The notes under the pieces were generated by a model. It had not been told where the DNA came from, did not search any database, and was given only the letters and a program-made list of their open reading frames with translations. Source: Velthaea sp965214335 (GTDB taxonomy: Bacteria > Vulcanimicrobiota > Vulcanimicrobiia > Vulcanimicrobiales > Vulcanimicrobiaceae). Taken from it: a DNA stretch of 64,000 nt. Position numbers and translations under genes: made by a program. Shown in pieces: positions 50,763 through 59,242 of the stretch; the stretch's first letter is position 1, and each line of letters begins with the position of its first letter. The DNA lies in the NCBI GenBank assembly GCA_965214335.1, contig CBDCBO010000005.1:1116001-1180000 (forward strand), in the 5' to 3' direction.

Positions 50763-51455
50763 TCATACGCCGAGATGCTCGAGTAGCGCGGCCTCGTTTT
50801 CGCGAACCTGCGCGTTGCTCAAGCACTCGACGATCTGTCCGTGCACCATGAGGTAATGACGATCGGAAACGCGCGTTGCGAAGCGAACGTTCTGCTCGAC
50901 GAGCAAGACCGTTATGCCGGCGCGTTTCATGTCGAGCAAGAGATCGCCGATCGCGTTGACGATGACCGGAGCGAGTCCTTCCGTCGGCTCGTCAAGGAGT
51001 ATGAGTCGCGCGCCGCTGCGTAAGATACGCGCGATGGCGAGCATCTGCTGCTCGCCGCCCGACAAGGTATTACCGCCGGCCGAACCGCGCTCGCGCAGAA
51101 CCGGAAAGGTCAGGTAGATCCGTTCGAGCGGCCAGGCTTGGGACGACACGATCGGCGGCAGCTTCAAATTTTCGTCGACGCTGAGCGCCGCAAAAATTCC
51201 GCGTTCTTCGGGGACGAAGCCGATGCCGCGCTTGGCAATGCGGTCCGAGCGCCAGCCGCCGATCGGCGTGCCGTCAAAAATCACATCGCCGCTGCGTTTT
51301 GCAAGCATCCCCATGATGGTGCGTAGCGTCGTTGTTTTGCCCGCACCGTTGCGGCCGACTAACGTCACGATCTCGCCTTGGGCCACATCGAGGTCGATGC
51401 CGCGCACGACATGACTCTGATCGTACCAGGCGTTCAAACCGCGTACGCTAAGCAT
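50763..51455 (-). CDS. livF: Branched-chain amino-acid-type ABC ATPase LivF
   Basis: A 230-residue ATPase. Walker A is GRNGAGKTTTL, the signature is NTLSGGEQQMLAIARILRSG, Walker B is LILLDEPTEGLAP, and the H-loop position is in LLVEQNVRFAT. The start LSVRGLNAWYDQSHVVRGID is typical of LivF. ATG 51455 overlaps livG by 8 bp. It must serve livHM encoded on the opposite strand. Confidence 0.94.
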   Translation of the reverse strand: MLSVRGLNAWYDQSHVVRGIDLDVAQGEIVTLVGRNGAGKTTTLRTIMGMLAKRSGDVIFDGTPIGGWRSDRIAKRGIGFVPEERGIFAALSVDENLKLPPIVSSQAWPLERIYLTFPVLRERGSAGGNTLSGGEQQMLAIARILRSGARLILLDEPTEGLAPVIVNAIGDLLLDMKRAGITVLLVEQNVRFATRVSDRHYLMVHGQIVECLSNAQVRENEAALLEHLGV

Positions 51456-52170
51456 CCGCGCCGCCCAGGTAGGCGGCGATCACGCGCGTGTCGGCGCGCA
51501 CGTCGGCGTAGCTGCCCTCGAGTAACACTGCGCCGCGCTGCAAAACGGTAATGCGGTCGCACAATTCCGCGACGACGCGTAGATTGTGCTCGACGAGCAC
51601 GACGGTTCGACCGGCGGCGATGGTGCGAATCAATGCGGTGACCCGGCCGATGTCTTCGCTGCCCATCCCCGCCGTCGGTTCGTCGAGCAAGAGTAGCCGC
51701 GGGTCTTGCGCGATCGAGATGCCGAGTTCGAGCGCCCGTTTATGACCGTACGAAAGTTGCGCGGCCAGTAACGATGCCTGCGCGGCGAGACCAATCTGGG
51801 CCAGAATAGCCCGGGCGCGGTCCGAAAGCGCGTCGATGCTCGTGCTGGGCAGCCAGAAGCGATTCGGTAAGGCTGTTTTCGATTCGAGCGAAACGCGAAT
51901 GTTGTCCAGAACCGAAAGATGCGCGAAGACACTGCTGATCTGAAAGCTGCGCACGATTCCGGCGCGGGCAACGGCCACGGCGTCGAGCGGCGTTATATCC
52001 ATTCCGGCAAATGTTATCGTCCCTGCGCTCGGTGCGATGAAGCCGGATAGAAGGTTGAACAGCGTCGTCTTACCGGCCCCATTGGGCCCGATGATTCCGT
52101 GAATGGCCCCTTGGCGAATACCGAGCGACACGTCGTTGAGCGCAACAAACCCCGCGAACGACTTGCGCAA
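51448..52170 (-). CDS. livG: Branched-chain amino-acid-type ABC ATPase LivG, start uncertain
   Basis: An ATPase of about 240 residues or more. Walker A is GPNGAGKTTLF, the signature is LSYGHKRALELGISIA, Walker B is LLLLDEPTAGMG, with LivG-type FGKxF-like LRKSFAGFVALNDVS near the N-terminus. The first standard start codon is the TTG at 52170, but the family's first strand continues upstream in the same frame (PILQTRGL), back to a TAG near 52217. Only near-cognate codons (CTG, ATT, ACG near 52206-52208) exist there. The STAND-like gene's stop (52199-52201) overlaps this region, so coupled initiation is possible. Confidence 0.9.
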   Translation of the reverse strand: MRKSFAGFVALNDVSLGIRQGAIHGIIGPNGAGKTTLFNLLSGFIAPSAGTITFAGMDITPLDAVAVARAGIVRSFQISSVFAHLSVLDNIRVSLESKTALPNRFWLPSTSIDALSDRARAILAQIGLAAQASLLAAQLSYGHKRALELGISIAQDPRLLLLDEPTAGMGSEDIGRVTALIRTIAAGRTVVLVEHNLRVVAELCDRITVLQRGAVLLEGSYADVRADTRVIAAYLGGADA

Positions 52171-52198
52171 TCCGCGCGTTTGCAGAATCGGCCCCGGC

Positions 52199-54838
52199 TC
52201 AGCGGTGTCCGTAGCGCGCTACTTGGTGAATGTGCGTGGGCTGCCGGACGGCGACCGTTAGGCTTTCGACCGCAACCGAACGATCGAGCGCGACGCGCAG
52301 GCGGTACACCGTGGTCGTCGCCGGCCGAATGCGATAGCAGCGCGTTATACCGGGCGGCAGGGCGCCGATGGCCGTTACGTTGCCCGTTGCCCAGCGGCCG
52401 ACACCCACACACAGGGACGCGGCTTGTCCGCGAGCGACGACCGCCGGTGTTACGTCGAATTGATACACCGCGCGACGCGCCAGCGCACTCGCTGCGCCGG
52501 CCGTGCGCGCCGTTAAGGCCGCGGATGCAGCGTCTCGTTGCGCGGCTGTCGCCGGCGCCGCCGATGACGGCGGCGTCGCTACCGGCGGCGTCGCTACCGG
52601 CGGTGCTGCGACGGCAGTCAGCTGCGCCTCGCGAATGGCGAAATGTCCGTCGTCGGCCAGCGCGATGAGTTTATAGGTGTAGGTGTGCGGTTCCGACGGC
52701 GTAATGGTCCGGCAGGCGCGCAGCAAACCGAGTTCCCCGACGTGGGGCACGATGCGCAGCAAATTCGCTCCGGTCACGGCATAACACAAGCGTGCCGGTT
52801 GGCCGACGGTGACGTGCGCGGGACGTACGGCGAAGCTCTGAATGCGCGGCACTTCCGGCGCGCCGGACGCTGTATGGGTTTGGCTGTGAGGAACGCCGGC
52901 AACAGCAGTGCCGCTTCCCCGGCGCTGAAGTTCCGTGTCAACTTGGGCAGAGGTGCCTGGAGCGTGCCAAACGGGCGAAGCCGAGTATTGGTTTACCGCG
53001 ACCGCAGTCGGAGCGGGGCGTTGCCAGATCCACCCGAGCGCCACGGCAACGAGCGCGCAGATCACCAATACGGCCGGCCGCCGATTGCGCCGAAGCCGTT
53101 CGCCCGAGCCGGCCAAGCATCGTCGCATCGCAGCCCATCGGGCGGCCGCCCGATGGGCGCCGAAGGGAGCAACCGGCGGCGCGACGGCGCCGGCGAAGAA
53201 CGCCGGCCGGCGAAGCAACGGAAGCGGCGGCCGCTGTGCCGGCTCCAGCGCAGCGAATTCACCCGGCGACGCGCTGTCGGCGCCGGCCGGCAGTACCAGG
53301 TCTGTGAGGAGTTGCGCGTGCAGGCTACGTTCGCGCCGGACGAAGTCTTGCATCGCCGCGTCGCGAGCGTTTTCCGCCGCCGTCTGCAAGAGCTCGAGGA
53401 TTCGGCCCCATGCTCCGAACATGCCCCGCAGCGCCACGAGTTCGGCACAACACGGTGCCAACTCCATGATGTCGGTCCATGCCGCGCGATCGGTCGCGCC
53501 GCGCAGAAACGTTTCAGCCGCGACGAGCCGGCAGTCCAGATCCGGCGCCGGCGCGCCCGCTGCGAACGCCTCGCGTAGCGCGGCGGACAGGTCGACCGCG
53601 GGTTGCGGATCTGTCGCGGATACCAGCGATTCGACATAACGCGGAACTTCGTATACGCCGGGAGCCGGCATGCGAAGCAGTTCGCAAGCCAGCAGTTCCC
53701 GCAGCTCGGCCGCTACGGGGCGGCCCGCCACGCGAGCGATCGCATCGGCCGGTAGCGGAACCCGAAGTGCGGCCAGCGTGGAGAGAATCTGCGCGGCGAG
53801 CGGGGTTCGACTGGCGATCAACGCGCGAATCACCGCGCTGCCGGTACCGTATTGCGCGCGCAATGCGCTGAACGAAAGCCCGAGCGCGCCGGCTGCGATG
53901 CCGACCAGACGCGTACGCCCTGGTAACAGTGCGACCGTGGCAACGATCTCGAGTGCCGCTCGGCGTTCGCTTGCGTCCGTAACGCTCTGCGGGTTGACAG
54001 CTTCGAGCATCATGAGCGCCGCGGGAGCGTCAAGCGGCCCAAGCGAAATCAAGGGCGTTTCGGCTAAGGCGAGCGAGTCGACGATGACAAAGCGCAAACT
54101 GGGAAAGAGCTCGCCAAGTTCCGCTTGGTCCGCAGCTCCAAGCATCGCTCGATCGAGTAGCACGAGTGCGCGAATCGGAGCGAACTGTCGCTGCAATTGA
54201 GCCGGCGACCGGAAGATTGGCCAAGACTCGGCAAAGGCGTGCGCGGTTATCCGTTGTGCCACATCGATCGCGGGACCGCGCACATCGTTGATGATGAGCG
54301 CGCCGTCGACGAAACCGTGTCGCCGGGCGTCGTGCGCGAGACTTCGTAAGAGCGTCGACGCGCCGGCGCCTTTGCCGCCGTCGATGCGAACGACCGTCGC
54401 ACCGCCGGAAAATGCATTCCAGACAGCAGTGCGTTCATCGGCTCGGACGTCGGGGTCGGGCGGGAGTTCGACCGTCTGCGGGCGCCAGATCGGGACATTT
54501 GGCGGCGGAGCGGCGGCGGTGCGCGTCACGATGCGGGCCTCGCCGGCAACGCCGAAGCTAAGCCGGACCGCTCCCACATCGATGTAGCGCTGCGACGGCG
54601 CGTTCTCATGCGGGGCGCGTTGCCCGAATGCCGCAACGATGGCCCGGCGTTCAGCCTCGGCCGCAGCGATCTGCTGCGCGAGGGCAGCCAGTCGCGCCTC
54701 GCCGGCCGCACTATCCGCGGGTAACGAAAAGCGTTCGGTATCGCTCAAACCGCCGTCGTCGGAAACGCTGCCCGGTATCACGACGCGCTGCTGTGGTCGG
54801 CCCGAATTGAGCCCAACGGACCACGCCGGAGCAACCAT
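52199..54838 (-). CDS. Membrane-anchored STAND-like NTPase-fold protein with outer Ig-like domains
   Basis: An 879-residue protein with no family I can name. Residues 40-75 look like a short coiled coil. Residues 130-440 resemble a STAND/NB-ARC NTPase: TVVRIDGGKGAGASTLLRSL is the P-loop region and RALVLLDR a Walker B-like strand, followed by helical regions. The expected P-loop lysine is Ala160 (GKGAGAST), so ATP hydrolysis is doubtful. One membrane helix spans about 588-606 (AVLVICALVAVALGW). Outside it lie two Ig-like domains (about 664-745 and 790-866; IQSFAVRPAHVTVGQPARL and YQFDVTPAVVARGQAASL) joined by a Pro/Thr/Ala linker. The topology suggests signal coupling across the membrane. It precedes livG on the same strand. 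Confidence 0.65.
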   Translation of the reverse strand: MVAPAWSVGLNSGRPQQRVVIPGSVSDDGGLSDTERFSLPADSAAGEARLAALAQQIAAAEAERRAIVAAFGQRAPHENAPSQRYIDVGAVRLSFGVAGEARIVTRTAAAPPPNVPIWRPQTVELPPDPDVRADERTAVWNAFSGGATVVRIDGGKGAGASTLLRSLAHDARRHGFVDGALIINDVRGPAIDVAQRITAHAFAESWPIFRSPAQLQRQFAPIRALVLLDRAMLGAADQAELGELFPSLRFVIVDSLALAETPLISLGPLDAPAALMMLEAVNPQSVTDASERRAALEIVATVALLPGRTRLVGIAAGALGLSFSALRAQYGTGSAVIRALIASRTPLAAQILSTLAALRVPLPADAIARVAGRPVAAELRELLACELLRMPAPGVYEVPRYVESLVSATDPQPAVDLSAALREAFAAGAPAPDLDCRLVAAETFLRGATDRAAWTDIMELAPCCAELVALRGMFGAWGRILELLQTAAENARDAAMQDFVRRERSLHAQLLTDLVLPAGADSASPGEFAALEPAQRPPLPLLRRPAFFAGAVAPPVAPFGAHRAAARWAAMRRCLAGSGERLRRNRRPAVLVICALVAVALGWIWQRPAPTAVAVNQYSASPVWHAPGTSAQVDTELQRRGSGTAVAGVPHSQTHTASGAPEVPRIQSFAVRPAHVTVGQPARLCYAVTGANLLRIVPHVGELGLLRACRTITPSEPHTYTYKLIALADDGHFAIREAQLTAVAAPPVATPPVATPPSSAAPATAAQRDAASAALTARTAGAASALARRAVYQFDVTPAVVARGQAASLCVGVGRWATGNVTAIGALPPGITRCYRIRPATTTVYRLRVALDRSVAVESLTVAVRQPTHIHQVARYGHR

Positions 54839-55289
54839 CGTGCCCGCGCGGCCGGCGCGTCAGCTCGGCTGCGGGCGGCGTTGTAAACGTCCACCTTCAT
54901 ACTCGTAGTCCAGGTCTCGAACCGAACCAAAGTTCGGAGCAGCGCTCGTTATGCGTACCGTTCGCGCCAATGCCTGATCGGCCGGCGGAACGGTTGCGTC
55001 ATAGTTCAGCGTAAGTTCCCGGAAACGTTCGGAACCTCACGTGAAATGCCTGGCGGGCGGCCGGCTTCGAGCCCTGGGCGCGTTCGCGTGGCGGCCGCTA
55101 CCGGCAGGCGCCGGCGGCGAACCGCCGCTCCGGCAGGCGCCGGCGAGCCGCCTTGCGCACAACGGCCGCAACGGCAGCGTGTCGCAACCCGTTTGGCGTA
55201 CGATGAAAGCTTCCGGCGACCGTCGAACGACGTTTCGCAACAAGCTCCCGGCACATTACGATTGGTAAGAAGGGCGACACGGTACGCGC
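54839..55289. other. Intergenic region with short GC-rich duplications
   Basis: About 450 bp between the STAND-like gene and the small lysine-rich ORF. Two nearly identical CCGGCAGGCGCCGGCG blocks near 55100 and 55132 flank a GGCGGCGAACCGCCG hairpin. No gene or promoter is convincing; frames here are arginine-rich shadows. Confidence 0.4.
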
Positions 55290-55367
55290 ATGGCGAAGGG
55301 CAAAGAACCAAAAAAAGAAAAAAAGAAACCGAAGAAAGACGCTGTTCCGAAACCAAAAACGAAGTAG
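55290..55367 (+). CDS. Lysine-rich 25-residue small protein
   Basis: A short ORF encoding M-A-K-G-K-E-P-K-K-E, then a K-K-K-P-K-K segment, ending D-A-V-P-K-P-K-T-K. Eleven of 25 residues are lysine. The A-rich codons stand out sharply from the GC-rich surroundings. A textbook terminator follows 25 bp downstream, which argues that the ORF is really transcribed. Tiny Lys/Pro-rich proteins of this M-A-K/N...K-K-E-K-K-K-P-K-K style are annotated in various bacteria; they could bind nucleic acid, but no function is known. Confidence 0.55.
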   Translation: MAKGKEPKKEKKKPKKDAVPKPKTK

Positions 55368-55391
55368 CGGCGGCGACCGCTAACGCTGGCA

Positions 55392-55433
55392 GCGCCCGGC
55401 CGTCGATCGTCGGCGCCGGGCGCAATTTTTTTT
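55392..55433 (+). terminator. Strong intrinsic terminator
   Basis: A 9-bp stem GCGCCCGGC/GCCGGGCGC with a 14-nt loop and a run of eight T. It is the strongest intrinsic terminator in the window and ends whatever transcript contains the small lysine-rich ORF. Confidence 0.85.
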
Positions 55434-55493
55434 GCAACCGCATTGCTTTACGGCTGTTCCATTTTCGTCGTTCGCCCTCGTTCACGCGGGAGA

Positions 55494-56237
55494 CTATGCC
55501 GCCATTGGCGGGATGTCCCAAAGTACGAGTTCGGCGGTGCCGGAAACATCGAGCGTGCGAATATCGCCCAGCCGCACCGCATCGCCTGCCTCTAGCGTCA
55601 CCCGGTGCTCCCCGGTTGCGCCGTTGGCGCTGACCGTTGCGCTACCGGTGCCGACGAAGAGAAACCCCAGCCGCCTTGGCGCGAAGCTGGACCGGACCGT
55701 CGCGTCTTCGAGCTTGGCAACGCGCAGCGTCGCCAGTTGCGTCAACCGGATCGGCGCATCGCTCGTCTCGCCCGAAGCCGCCGTGAGCCAGCGATTCCGG
55801 CGCGCGGCCACATCGAAATCGAACTGGCCGTACGTGGGTGTGGCGTTCGGCGTGCCGGGCAACACCCACATTTGCACGAGGTGCAATTCATGGTCGCTCG
55901 AGGCGTTGAACTCGGAGTGGCGCAGGCCGGTACCGGCACTGAGATATTGCACGCCGCCCGCTTCGACAACACCATGGCTGCCGAGCGTATCGCGATGTTC
56001 GAGCTTGCCCGCGAAAACGTAGGTCAGGATTTCCATGTTTTGGTGCGGGTGAGTCGGAAAGCCCTGACCGCCGGCAATCCGATCGTCATTAAAGACGCGC
56101 AGCGCGCCCCAATTCGTATTTCGCGGATCGTGGTACTCCGCGAAGCTGAAGGAGTGGTACGTTTTAAGCCAACCGTGGTCGGCAAAATAGCGTTCCTTAC
56201 TTTTTTGAACGGCAAACGTCGATCCGGCGACAGCCAT
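55494..56237 (-). CDS. Pirin family protein
   Basis: A 247-residue bicupin of the pirin family (quercetin 2,3-dioxygenase-like). The N-terminal cupin has WLKTYHSFSFAEYHDPRN, GFPTHPHQNMEILTYVFAG with the H-x-H metal site, HRDTLGSHGVVEAGGVQYL and GTGLRHSEFN, supplying the remaining ligands. The C-terminal cupin ends LVLWDIPPMAA. Some pirins oxidise flavonols, others act as redox-responsive co-regulators. ATG 56237 is chosen by the family N-terminus (VQKSKERYFADHGW); the upstream frame runs into the repeat array. It is divergent from glgX. Confidence 0.9.
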   Translation of the reverse strand: MAVAGSTFAVQKSKERYFADHGWLKTYHSFSFAEYHDPRNTNWGALRVFNDDRIAGGQGFPTHPHQNMEILTYVFAGKLEHRDTLGSHGVVEAGGVQYLSAGTGLRHSEFNASSDHELHLVQMWVLPGTPNATPTYGQFDFDVAARRNRWLTAASGETSDAPIRLTQLATLRVAKLEDATVRSSFAPRRLGFLFVGTGSATVSANGATGEHRVTLEAGDAVRLGDIRTLDVSGTAELVLWDIPPMAA

Positions 56238-56454
56238 GTTCCATTCCTTTGCCGCGCTTGCTTGCGACGGGTACTGAGCATAACCGCAGATCCGGCGCAA
56301 AGTTTTCGGCTCATGCACGCGACCGTCTTCGCACGAGGCGCGCGATGGGTTTCTTGCTTTGACCGCTGGGCCGGCGACCTGTAGCAAGCGCATCGCGCTT
56401 GCAGCGAGCCTGACGCAACGATACCGTCAGCGAACCTACGTTGTCGGCGCCTTG

Positions 56455-56834
56455 CAGTCGCAAACTCGCGCGGCAGTCGTAAATTTGCGTGGCAGTCGCA
56501 AACTCGCGTGGCCGTCGCAAACTTGCGTGGCAGTCGCAAATTTGCGTGGCAGTCGCGAACTCGCAAGGCAGTCGCGAACTCGCGTTGCAGTCGCAAACTT
56601 GCGTGGCAGTCGCGAACTTGCGTGGCAGTCGCAAACTTGCGCGGCAGTCGCAAACTTGCGTGGCAGTCGCAAACTGGCGCGGCAGTCGCGAACTCGCGCG
56701 GCCGTCGCGAACTCGCGCGGCAGTCGCGAACTCGCGTGGCAGTCGCGAACTCGCGTGGCAGTCGCAAACTCGCCTGGCAGTCGCAAACTCGCCTGGCAGT
56801 CGCAAACTCGCGTGGGAGTCGCAAACTCGCCTGG
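56455..56834 (+). repeat. 19-bp minisatellite, exactly 20 tandem units
   Basis: Twenty contiguous units of consensus CAGTCGCRAACTYGCGTGG fill 380 bp without spacers or length changes; all variation is substitution. Each unit contains the inverted repeat CGCRA-x-x-YGCG. In ten units the R/Y pair is exactly complementary: five as A...T, five as G...C, the rest with one mismatch. Since 19 is not a multiple of 3, three units make a 19-codon superperiod with no stop, explaining long spurious frames on both strands. It lies in the divergent pirin-glgX intergenic region. Confidence 0.95.
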
Positions 56835-57109
56835 TAAGCACCAGCCCCCGTGCTGCGGTGGTTCGCGTGGGACCGCTCGCCTGCAGCAACCCCATTTCCG
56901 GTTCGGCCCACGACGTCGCTCGTCGAACGTTGCCCGCCATTGCGGCAAGCTTCGTGCAGCGAGCCACGCTGGTGCCCGACCGCTGTGGCCGGCCGCCGAG
57001 CGGCTCAAAGGGATGCTCGCTAGCGCGGCCGCGGTGTCGCGCAACTTCGGGTATACCTACGCGACGTCTCAAAGATTGTGTTTGCTTAAACTCAACGATT
57101 GGAGTTTGT

Positions 57110-59242
57110 TTGTCGACCGCCACCGTCCGTTCAAGTATCCGAGAAGGCTTGCCCTTCCCCCAGGGATCGCGCTGGGATGGAAAAGGAACCAACTTCGCGC
57201 TTTTCTCAGCCCATGCGACAAAGGTCGAGTTGTGTCTTTTCGACGGCTCCGGGCAACGCGAAGTCGAGCGCATAACACTCCCGGAATATACCGATGAAAT
57301 CTTTCACGGCTACGTGCCGGAGATCGGTCCGGGAACCGTTTATGGCTACCGCGTGCACGGCCCCTACGAGCCACAAAACGGACATCGCTTCAACGCAAAT
57401 AAATTGCTTCTCGATCCGTACGCGCGCGCGCATGTCGGTGAGTTGATCTGGGATCCGGCCTGCTTCGGTTATACGCTCGGAGACGAGCGCGATGACCTGT
57501 CGTACGATGAACGCGACAGCGCGCCGTTCGTCCCCAAGTGTGTCGTTGTCGACGAGAACTTTGAGTGGCACGGTGAAGGTCTGCGGCGCGTCGTGCCGTG
57601 GGAAACGACGATCGTCTATGAGACGCACGTGCGCGGATATACGAAACTGCATCCCGGCGTCGCGCCGGAGTTGCGGGGGACGTACGCCGGATTGGGGTCG
57701 CCCGCGGTCGTCGAGTACATTCAAGCACTAGGTGTCACCTCGGTCGAATTGCTGCCGATTCATGCGTTCGTTGCCGACGATATTTTGCTGCAGAAAGGCC
57801 TGACCAACTATTGGGGCTATAATACGATTGGTTTTTTCGCACCGGATACGCGGTATGCGCACGCGCCATTCCGCATCCTGGCCGAATTCAAAGAGATGGT
57901 CGCACGCTTCCATGAAGCCGGTCTCGAAGTCATTCTCGACGTCGTTTATAACCATACGGCGGAAGGCAATCAGCGCGGTCCGACCTTGTCGTTTCGCGGC
58001 ATCGACAATGCCTCGTACTATCGCCTTATGCCGGATGAAAAACGGTATTATATTAATGACACCGGCACGGGCAATACGTTCAATCTGTCGCATTCGCGCG
58101 TCATCCAACTCGTTACGGACAGTTTGCGCTACTGGGTGACCGAGATGCACGTCGATGGATTTCGATTCGATCTCGGAACGGTTCTCGCGCGTGAAGCCGA
58201 CGGCTTCGATATGGAGAGTGGGTTTCTGCGGGCGGTCCGGCAAGATCCCGTGCTCGCAACGATCAAGCTGATCGCCGAACCGTGGGATATCGGCCCCGGC
58301 GGCTACCAGGTCGGCGGTTTTCCGCCGGGCTGGACGGAATGGAACGATAAATTTCGGGATACCGTGCGCGACTTCTGGCGCGGCGAAGCCTCAGCGGCGG
58401 CGCTCGCACCGCGGCTGTGCGCGTCACCCGACTTCTTCAATCATCGCGGTCGTAAACCGCGCTCGTCGGTGAACTTTGTAACCGCCCATGATGGGTTCAC
58501 CCTCAACGATCTCGTTACGTATAACGAGAAGCACAACGATGCCAACGGTGAAGGCAACAGCGACGGCAGTTCGGACAACCGGTCTTGGAACTGCGGTGCC
58601 GAAGGACCGACCGACGACCTCGCGATTCGCACGTTGCGAAGCCGGCAGATGCGTAATTTTCTCATGACGTTGCTGCTGTCGCAAGGAACGCCGATGCTTG
58701 TGGCGGGCGATGAATTCGGACGTTCGCAGCAAGGCAACAACAATGCGTATTGTCAGGACTCGGAGATTAGCTGGGTCAACTGGACGTTTGATGAATCAGC
58801 GCAACTGCAGGTTACTTTCGTGCAGCAATTAACGGAGTTGCGACGTAAGTATCCGATCTTTCGGCGTAGTCGCTTTTTGACCGGTGAGTTCAATGCGGAA
58901 CTCGATGTGAAAGATGTGGCGTGGATCGATGCTTCGGGCAGCGAGATGCGTGACGAAACGTGGGCCGACCAAACGACGCATTGCTTCGGTATGATGATCG
59001 ACGGTCGGGCCCAGCCGACCGGAATTAGCCAACAGGGCAGCGATGCAACGGTCCTGCTCGTCTTCAACGCGCACTACGAAGTGGTGTCGTTCACGCTACC
59101 GGAGTGCGCGGGCTGCACGCAATGGACGTTGCTCATCGATACCAACCGGCCGATGCTTCCCACCCAAGGCACCTTCGCGACGGGCGATGTCTATCAAACA
59201 ACGGCGCATTCGATGTTACTCTTCGCACTCGGGCCGGTCTAA
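57110..59242 (+). CDS. glgX: Glycogen debranching enzyme GlgX
   Basis: A 710-residue GH13 enzyme that hydrolyses alpha-1,6 branches of limit-dextrin glycogen. An N-terminal carbohydrate-binding module 48 domain (GTNFALFSAHATKVELCLFD) precedes the barrel. Conserved motifs include DVVYNHTAEG (region I), GFRFDLGTVLAREADGF (nucleophile Asp region), LIAEPWDIGPGGYQVGGFP (acid/base Glu) and VTAHDGFTLNDLV (transition-state Asp). The TTG at 57110 is chosen because GGAG lies 5 bp upstream and the length is right; the frame continues upstream through the 19-bp repeat, which is not coding. Convergent with the SelB fragment, stops overlapping. Confidence 0.93.
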   Translation: MSTATVRSSIREGLPFPQGSRWDGKGTNFALFSAHATKVELCLFDGSGQREVERITLPEYTDEIFHGYVPEIGPGTVYGYRVHGPYEPQNGHRFNANKLLLDPYARAHVGELIWDPACFGYTLGDERDDLSYDERDSAPFVPKCVVVDENFEWHGEGLRRVVPWETTIVYETHVRGYTKLHPGVAPELRGTYAGLGSPAVVEYIQALGVTSVELLPIHAFVADDILLQKGLTNYWGYNTIGFFAPDTRYAHAPFRILAEFKEMVARFHEAGLEVILDVVYNHTAEGNQRGPTLSFRGIDNASYYRLMPDEKRYYINDTGTGNTFNLSHSRVIQLVTDSLRYWVTEMHVDGFRFDLGTVLAREADGFDMESGFLRAVRQDPVLATIKLIAEPWDIGPGGYQVGGFPPGWTEWNDKFRDTVRDFWRGEASAAALAPRLCASPDFFNHRGRKPRSSVNFVTAHDGFTLNDLVTYNEKHNDANGEGNSDGSSDNRSWNCGAEGPTDDLAIRTLRSRQMRNFLMTLLLSQGTPMLVAGDEFGRSQQGNNNAYCQDSEISWVNWTFDESAQLQVTFVQQLTELRRKYPIFRRSRFLTGEFNAELDVKDVAWIDASGSEMRDETWADQTTHCFGMMIDGRAQPTGISQQGSDATVLLVFNAHYEVVSFTLPECAGCTQWTLLIDTNRPMLPTQGTFATGDVYQTTAHSMLLFALGPV

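Noticed and set aside
56455..56834. CRISPR array
   Set aside because: Units are contiguous with no spacers, only 19 bp long, and no cas gene is in the window.
56024..57297. Long open frames of 300 or more codons through the 19-bp array on both strands
   Set aside because: A stop-free 19-bp repeat opens all frames by itself; the glgX and pirin starts supported by ribosome-binding site or homology lie outside the array.
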